Shown here: piece after piece, positions 56,851-64,000 of the stretch
Position numbering within the stretch: the first letter of the stretch is position 1
How the letters are laid out: every line of letters begins with the position of its first letter
Origin: Distichodus sexfasciatus
Lineage: Eukaryota; Chordata; Actinopteri; Characiformes; Distichodontidae
DNA length: 64,000 nt
Reading direction: 5' to 3'
NCBI GenBank assembly: GCA_032718565.1
Contig: JAVGVS010000313.1
Location: forward strand, 230,116 to 294,115
Translations under genes and position numbers: made by a program
The notes under the pieces: model-generated
Told to the model about the DNA's origin: nothing
Databases searched by the model: none
What the model saw: the letters and a program-made list of their open reading frames with translations, nothing else

Positions 56851-57814
56851 CTTTGAAGGTCTGGAAATAAGAACCTGTGAAATCACAAGAGACGGACAAA
56901 TTTAAAAAGATTAAAAAATCTGGAAGTGGTGTGGGCCGAAATGAATGAATACTCTTTTAGCAAACTGGTCTTCTCAAGAAATTTAACAGAAGTTAGAAAG
57001 CACACCGAGAAAGAAGAAAATACAAGAGAAGAACTGAAAGTTGCTGAAAGTAGCTTTTGTTGATGTTGCTCAGCATGAAAACACAATGTTTTTACTTATT
57101 CGATAACTAAAACTACACTAAAACTATGATGCACACAAATGACTAACCGTCTGAAGTCTTAGACCTAGCCTAAAGTAGCGGCTTCTGAGAATTGGTTCCC
57201 ACAAACAGGAGCTGTAAAGGGATATGTGAAGATGCTTTGTGACACAAGTCTGATGCAATAAGCTCTACGCAAATAAAATCAAAAAGTATGTTGCATCTTG
57301 AGTTTGTCCTCATCTGTGCTTCCAATGAATAAAGGCTCTTAAAGATCTTTCATTGGTCCTGCAAAATTTCCATCGGACACTGTGATTTTCAGAGGCCAAC
57401 ACGAGTCCCGCTATAAGTGCCTGCGGTGGCTTCCAGATTTCCAGATGCCCTTTTCAGCTGCGTTTCACACCAAATTACTCCAAATCTGACAAATGCCAAG
57501 CGCATAGTTCATAGCCTCGGACAAATTTGTCAGACTCAAAAAAAGAGCTCCTGGCTACTGACCCTCTCGGATCCAATAATTGGGCAATGAAGTTTGGCGT
57601 TTTCGTACATTTTTAATTGATGTTTATATCGTCGTGTGCTTATTTGCCTGTTCGTGCATAATTATTCGATTTATGAACTGGGCAAAGACTCCGGAACTGT
57701 CTTAACTCTGCCATCATTTGTGGTTGATGATGATTGTATGTCAGCGGGGGTCGGTCGGGTCAAAAATGTACTCACGTGGCGATTCTTAATTTTCTCTGAG
57801 GACCTAAAAATAGC
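56851..57814. other. unique sequence, no feature recognised
   Basis: No supported feature. Confidence 0.4.
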
Positions 57815-58045
57815 CAGTGGTTATTTGTCATTGTGAACACAGAGCAGCACACAATGAAACATGACCACCCCATTTGACCCATCCAGGAAAAGCAGCGGTC
57901 AGCCTTTGGCAGTGCCCTGGGGTTACTGCTTGGGGATGGTACCTTGCTCATGAGTACCTCAGTGGCACCTTTACCCATCTGGGACTTGATCCGGCAACCT
58001 TCCGATAACCTTCTGGGGCCAACTCCTTAACCGTTACGCCACTTC
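57815..58045 (-). mobile_element. SINE-A copy 17
   Basis: Near-full-length minus-strand copy. The tail GTGGTTATTTGTCATTGTGA, core CTTGCTCATGAGTACCTCAG and head CTCCTTAACCGTTACGCCAC are all present. Confidence 0.9.
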
Positions 58046-58817
58046 ATCTATGCTCAGGAGTTTTCCAGCATTTTCCTCATCGAAGACCATTATCTCCTTA
58101 AGAAATGTAATGCGATTTAAAGTAAAGCCATTTAGCAGGTGACAGACCAACACTACTCATACAGCACTAATTGTTTAACGAGGTTCTAGTGTCATGACCT
58201 CATCATCGGAGCAGACCAGAGGACAATTCTGTTTTAGTTCATGCTGTGAAGGGTCATTTCCTCTCAGGCGAGACGGAAGGTCGAGGGTAAAGATCATGAA
58301 AATTGGTCTTAGAAAACTCTGAAGGAGAAATTCCGATTCCGTTTAGACTCAATTGGAAGTCATCTTGGAACATCTTAGTCATTGGAAAAATGTTGCTGAC
58401 AAACACTTTCAGTCCTAGTTTTTGTAAATGAAATGAACATACACTGGTTTGAACAAGTTTGCTAGCAGTAACCAGACTGAACATCAGCTGTTGATGGTTG
58501 AACAAAGCTCTGATGTCTGCAGCACAGCCAAATGCCATAAATGTAAAGGTGATGTAACGCTAAGGCGATTTTTCTTTTTGCGAACGCTGCATTGAAAATA
58601 TGTGCGTAAAAGGTTGGAGTGAGAACTCCTGCGGTGAGCATTAACTGCACTCTCCCCCCATGAGGCTATTCAGCAGCAGGAGTCTTCCCTTATCTCGCCA
58701 CGGCCTACGTCTCAATGCCGTCGCATCCTGCCACGTTCTATACGCCAGCATGAGCAGTTTGCCAACCTAACCGGCCAAAACCTGTGAATCACCAGCTTTC
58801 ACACATCAGCCGACCAT
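58046..58817. other. unique sequence, no feature recognised
   Basis: No supported feature. A 94-codon minus frame has no domain. Confidence 0.4.
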
Positions 58818-59615
58818 ATATGCAAACACACACATATGCATGCACAAGCACAAATACCAACACATGCATGCACAGAGACATGCGGAATGCATGTACAAAG
58901 CATGTGCACAAACATATGCATGCACAAAAGAAGGCACGGATGCACAAGCACAGGTGCAAATGTTAAAGCAAGCACAAATGCATACACAAACACACGTGCA
59001 TGCACAAGCACGGTCACAAAAACACACATGCATGCACAAGCACCGTCACAAAAACACACGCATGCAAAAGTACGGTCACAAACACACATGCATGCACAAG
59101 CATGTTCATAAAAACACACATGCATTCACAAACACACTTGCATGCACAAGCACGGTCACAAAAACACACATGCAGGCACAAACACACATGCATGCACAAG
59201 CACGGTCACAAAAACACACATGCATGCACAAGCACGGTGACAAACACAAATGCATGCACAAGCACAGTCACAAACACACATGCATGCACAAGCACAGTCA
59301 CAAACACACATGCATGCACAAGTATGGTCACAAACACACACATGCATGCAAAAGTACGGTCACAAACACAAATGCATGCACAAGCACGGTCACAAGAACA
59401 CACATGCATGCAAAAGTATGGTCACAAACACACATGTATGCACAAGCATGGTGACAACAACACACATGCATGCACAAGCATGGTCACAAAAACACACATG
59501 TAGGCACAAGCACATCAACAAAAACACATGCATGCACAAGCACGGTCACAAACACACATGCATGCACAAGCATGTCCACAAAAACACACATGCATGCACA
59601 TGCACGGTCACAAAC
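58818..59615 (+). repeat. 30-32-bp minisatellite
   Basis: About 25 units of ACACACATGCATGCACAAGC then ACGGTCACAAAA. Early units (58818-58980) are irregular and the rest regular. The 32/30-bp variation is mostly the A-run length. Because stop codons are missing from the unit, frames of up to 204 codons are open on the plus strand (His-Lys, Cys-Thr repeats) and up to 108 on the minus strand (Val-Cys-Ala repeats). None is a credible protein. Confidence 0.95.
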
Positions 59616-59649
59616 AATTGATGAGTGTAAATACTTGAGCAAATTTTCA

Positions 59650-59937
59650 GAAGGGCCAAATTGTGACAGAGATGTTTAGAGCATCTCCAGAACTGCAGTG
59701 GTCAGGACCTCCCAAAAAACTGGACCAAGGAAGGAAAACTGGTGAACTAGCCAATGCTGATTGGTGCACAAGAAGAACTCCAGAAGAACTAACGTAGCTA
59801 AAAGCTCTGAAAAATGTTAATGCTAGCTCCAATAGTAAGGTATCAGATCACACAGTGCATCACAGCTTGTTGCTTATGGGACTGCGGAGCTGCAAACCTG
59901 CTCAATATTTAGCGGTTGGTCATAATGTTACGATGTA
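59650..59937 (+). pseudogene. Tc1/mariner-like transposase remnant with one terminus
   Basis: Broken plus-strand frames keep recognisable parts of a fish Tc1-like transposase N-terminal region. PKNWTKEGKLVN (about 59713-59750) fits the end of the first helix-turn-helix. VNASSNSKVSDHTVHHSLLL then MGLRSCKPAQ (59817-59906) fits the second. In-frame stops and deletions lie between, and the DDE catalytic part is missing. At 59914-59937 it ends in GGTTGGTCATAATGTTACGA, the same terminus as the MITE at 29401-29562. It is therefore a terminal fragment with the middle lost. The fit is from memory of the family's pattern; a search would settle it. Confidence 0.75.
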
Positions 59938-62774
59938 AATGCTGTGGTATTAGTTTTGAGGTGAGTGGTTATTCTCCAGCACAATGCACTAATGCACTTT
60001 AAAATTAATCCCGTGCTTTACATCACCACGTCATTATACGTACGCATGAGAATTTTTTGGAGTATTACAGACTATCAGAAGCTTATTAAATGGAGCAAAC
60101 TGGTATTGCACAAAATAACGGTGGCCCGGACTAGATTCCGGTCCTTTTATTCTGTTTCGCTCAAAAAATCCCCACGAATCAAAAAATAACAGCAGCATGC
60201 ATTTCCCAAATCAGCTCAAAAATCCCCCACTTCACTTTACAGTATGCATTTGTATCAGATTTTTGTTATTGCGAGTTGATGAAATGAGATGTCCAGGCAC
60301 GGCATGGGAAAATGTGCAGACGGCAATAAGACGTTCCTAGTAGAGAAAATGTGGATTTGGCTGATACAATTCATGGCTATAAATGCTAAAAGTTTCGGAA
60401 TTAAGAGATTGATATTCTAACCTTGTCACTCCAATTTAGACTGATACACCCCCTCGAAAAAAATCACATAATGCCACTTCACCTTTATGAATTAATTTAC
60501 GTTTAAACGTCGACTCGAACGTGGCTCCTGAGAAGCCGTTTAAACCGAGGCGGGCGGCATTACGAGAAATGTGATGTGACTCCCCACTTTTAAATAATAT
60601 CTCAAGGCTCCGGGAAGAAGAGGTGGAATTTTTTAAATGATTTTTTTAATATCGTAATTGAGGAAGACAGATGCCATAATGTGTGTGCTCGAAGAGGAAT
60701 AATGCTGAATATTAAGCAGAAAGCCCGCAGACCAGGGAGAGCGCCTGCTTCCAGGCTGCATTTGAATTTATGCAGATCGCTGTCAAGGCTGTAAAAATCA
60801 TATTTGAATAATTTTTTTTTCTTCTTCTTCTTCTCCTTCGCTGCCCCCTTCGCCAACCCCATTTATTCTCTTTTTTTCATGCGGATGTCACATGGACGCG
60901 TCTCGTTAGATAGCCGGTAGCGCCGAAAGGTTAACGTGTACTAATGCTGATAAATCGTACAAGGCTACCGGGCTTGTATCCTTTAACACGGTGCGAAGGC
61001 GTCAATGAGACGCCGCGAATAAGTGACCCGTAAAAACTCTGATATTATGGCAGAGGTGAGATTTATGCTAATGTACAGCGCGATTCGCTCGGCGCTGACG
61101 GCGATGTACGGATTAGCAAAACGTGAATGCTCGTCGCCTTTTGAGGCCTCGATAGCTGTCAAATATGCTTAAATATTTCTACACTGTGAGTCTGTGTACC
61201 TTTGTCCACAACAATGTTATTAAAATTTGTTTCACGGATGCATTCGGAAATAACTTTGCCACAAAGCGATTGTTAAAAATGTGTAGCTAAAATAAAAATT
61301 TTCACCAAATGTTATACCAAAAACCACAATTTATGGCCAAATTTAAAAACATGTTTTTGCCATTACAATTTACACAAGGTTCCAGGTCCTGTGAAGAATG
61401 TTGATGCAATTTTTGGCTTTTCAGAAGTATTGTAGCTAAATTTCTAAGTTGTGCCAGCAAATAAAATGTCATTTTTTGAAAAGTCAACTAATATCACTAA
61501 CATCGTAACATTTCCACACATTGCAACACGAGCTAAACCGATTCACTGAGTCATTTGATCAGCTTCTGCGATCGTTTTTAAACAACTGTACTCCGGCATA
61601 ACAAGTCGAAGCTCAATTAAATGCTCAAATGAACCCACACATTCAAATGAGCCGGCCCGTCGGAGTCCGTTGAGGTTTAGGCGTTAGCGGCCCGAATTTA
61701 CAGTACGTTGCATCATAGCCCCGCTCTTGACACAAACACCCCCAAGACTGCCTTGGAAAAACGAAGGCAAAAAATAAAAAGGACAACAAACTGAAATTGA
61801 TTGCGAAGACAAGTTGCATCTGGTGCCAATTACGCCCGCTACCAAAACCTCACAACAAATTAGCAGGTCGCTAGCTTCCATCAAAGCCGTCCACGCCCGG
61901 ATCCGTACTTTTAATTAGCAACGCCATTGTCAAGCTTAAAGCGTCGGATCGCTTTCAGAAAGTACGATGATTCCGGCTGCTAAGAGTTTGGGGTAGCAGG
62001 AATTGGAAAAAGCTGCTGTTTTCTGTTTTATGTGTTTTTCCCTGCTATTGTTAGCGGGTTAATCAGGCGTGGCTGCTAGCTAGATAATTTGGGTAAAGGT
62101 AGGAGGTTGAGTTGGTGGTGGGGATAACGCGCACTGATAACACGTAAACCCTGGAAGCCTTTGCTTACAGCGACGGTAATCAGGCTAATAGCAAAAATAA
62201 AGGGCTTTATGGAGGCTCATCTGTTTTTCATCAGCCGGTGATGAGCTACCTTTTTAAGGTCCAAGATTGCATGAAGTAATTTGGAGTAATAAAGGCAGTT
62301 ACTTTATGCTTTGCTATAAGCGGGCGTTTTTATGAATTTCTACCTCAGTAGGGCAGCAGTTTGAGTCACAAACTGCCTTAAAATAAAAGCGAGGCGGAAA
62401 TTTTCCATCATGCATGCAAAAAGTGCTACAATACTGAATATATTTAGAAACATACACACAACACACGCCCACTTTGCCACGTTTTAGTCATTGAATTTTG
62501 TTTATGTTTGGAAATGGAACAAGAACAAATAAGAGAACAAATAGGAGTTCTCTCTAATTCTTTAAATCCGACGAATTTTTTTTTAAATGGCCATTAATAT
62601 ACAGTTGAAGATGAACTGAATGACAAAGTACATTTCTACCGTTATGCTTCAAAGAACTGTATTAGCATTCCACTGCCTATTGGATTCCAAATTCTGGAAA
62701 CAAAAAATTGCAAAAACGGATTTAGGTTTAGGATTCTAAAATGAAACCTTGGAAAACAGGTTTTAGGGCCCAAT
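59938..62774. other. low-repeat DNA, possible regulatory blocks
   Basis: No transposon ends or coherent frames. 60480-61170 and 61880-62345 are GC-balanced and repeat-free, with words such as TTTGAATTTATGCAGATCG, TTAATTAGCAACG and CTATTGTTAGC. They are the most likely places in the window for conserved non-coding elements, but nothing in a single sequence proves conservation. Confidence 0.35.
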
Positions 62775-62785
62775 TTAAAATTTCC

Positions 62786-63082
62786 AATTCATTCATTCAT
62801 TCATTCATTCATTATCTGAAACGCTTAATCCCAACCAGGGTCGCAGGGGGGGGGGCCAGAGCCTATCCTGGGAACTATAGGTGCCAACACACCGCAGGGC
62901 ACACACAGTCACACTTTACAGGGCCAATTTAGAGTCAGCCGGTTAACCTATATTGCATCCTTTTGGATCAGGAAACTGGGCACGGTGGAACCCACACTTG
63001 GCTCATCGGAAAGGCCTCACTGTCAACCCAGGACCTTTCGCCAGGAGGGCGGTGCAGCGCCAACCACTGTGCCACTGTCCGC
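62786..63082 (-). mobile_element. SINE-C copy with target-site duplication
   Basis: On its own strand it starts GCGGACAGTGGCACAGTGGT (A-box-like), has GGTCCTGGGTTGAC (B-box-like), and ends GATTAAGCGTTTCAGATAAT plus (GAAT)n. TTAAAATTTCC (62775-62785) and TTAAATTTTCC (63083-63093) match at 10 of 11 positions, as expected for a retroposed copy. The insertion sits inside A/T-rich DNA resembling 10441-11160. Confidence 0.88.
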
Positions 63083-63093
63083 TTAAATTTTCC

Positions 63094-64000
63094 CATCCTG
63101 AAACAAAATACTAAACTGGATTTCGAGGTTCAGTTTTGTTTTCTCATTTCTAATTTTCCTAATCAGAAAATTTCGAGAACGATATTTGGTTTTCTGATTC
63201 TTAAATGAAAACTGAAAACACAAATTTGTGGTTCGTAAAAACAAAAGTTCAGTCAAAAAATAGATTTCAAGTACGTCACCAAAGTTCGGCTTTTATACAT
63301 CTAAATTTTACTTCTAAATTTTAGCACCCCACTATAATATGTGTAATTTGGCCTGCTCATTCCATATTCAATTAAAATCTGAAAATTAAAAAAAAAAAAA
63401 TATCTATTATTTAATCCTTTTTCCTTTATGTCTGACACCAAAAAACAAATTAAGGGTAGGCTCGAATCACAAGCACGCTGCACAAGAGCTAATCATCTTA
63501 CATTACGCCTGATAAAGCCAAACTTTTACATTTACTGTGTTTAGTTAGCGAGTATGTCATGAATTAATTAAAATTGAAGTTATTATTGCATAATAAATGT
63601 GCACAAAAAGGGTCCATGAAACTTAATGAGACCAGAAGTTTCACCCACAGCTTCATTGCATCCTGCCAGTTAATATTATTTAGGTATTATCAACCCATTT
63701 AACAAACTAAATCAAAGTACTCACGCTTCCAGTTATCAAAAACTGCACTTTGTTTATATCAAATGAGGTGCACCTATGCAGCTCATGTGAAGGTTAATAA
63801 CTTCCGGGGCATGTAAATCGGAGAAATTAAATCTCAAAATCACCAGGCAATTTTTTCATGTCCTATTTTCGATCTCAACCTAAACCAAACTAATGGAAAA
63901 CAGTTCGTAATTTTTTTTTTTTAGTATCAAATATTATATTAATAAAATATTATATTAATGCTACATTATATTAAATAATAACTGCTTTTTTCCATTTTGG
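63094..64000. other. AT-rich sequence, no feature recognised
   Basis: The first 150 bp share the A-rich phrasing of 10441-11160. A-runs lie near 63388 and 63909. No gene signal to the window end. Confidence 0.45.

Noticed and set aside
58784..59621. Cys/His/Thr-repeat frames of up to 204 codons
   Set aside because: The minisatellite unit happens to lack stops in several frames.

Overview
This 64-kb window looks like intergenic or intronic DNA from a ray-finned (teleost) fish. I found no host protein-coding exon, tRNA or rRNA gene that I can support. The fish assignment rests on the repeats: tRNA-headed SINEs of fish type, hAT, PIF/Harbinger and Tc1/mariner remnants with short non-autonomous relatives, a Jockey-group LINE reverse-transcriptase fragment, and many long (AC)n, (CT)n and (CATC)n tracts. 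No sequence is specific enough to name a species. All family assignments are by eye, without a database search.

Layout. 0-7.1 kb: a 22-bp minisatellite between two 82-bp direct repeats, a (CATC)n array, an (AT)n tract and a 43-bp minisatellite. 7-16 kb: a LINE reverse-transcriptase fragment, the first SINE-A copies, and two opposite-strand copies of a MITE with long terminal inverted repeats (TIRs). 17-21 kb: LINE/SINE tails and a complete non-autonomous hAT with a perfect 8-bp target-site duplication (TSD). 23-25 kb: the 22-bp and 43-bp minisatellite families again, both inverted. 26.9-29.6 kb: a second hAT-like element, a Tc1-type MITE and CTCF-like motifs. 31-34 kb: clustered SINE-A fragments, one carrying a hierarchical 132-bp minisatellite apparently grown from its own sequence. 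35-39 kb: a Harbinger element with a remnant of its protein, three adjacent small MITEs and a SINE dimer. 42-46 kb: a third 22-bp array, then SINE-A and SINE-C copies. 49.5-54.6 kb: more SINEs and MITEs, a possible terminal exon, a 52-bp minisatellite resembling the small MITE, and a pyrimidine tract with a hidden long repeat unit. 58.8-60 kb: a 30-32-bp minisatellite next to a Tc1 transposase remnant. 60-64 kb: mostly unique DNA with one SINE-C insertion.

The recurring theme is conversion between dispersed and tandem repeats. Two minisatellites look derived from mobile elements lying elsewhere in the window, and two minisatellite families recur in opposite orientations. Between the repeats are low-repeat stretches that could hold conserved regulatory elements; only cross-species alignment can show this. 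I see no bacterial-type gene system, CRISPR array or virus. Nearly all long open reading frames here are read through simple or tandem repeats.
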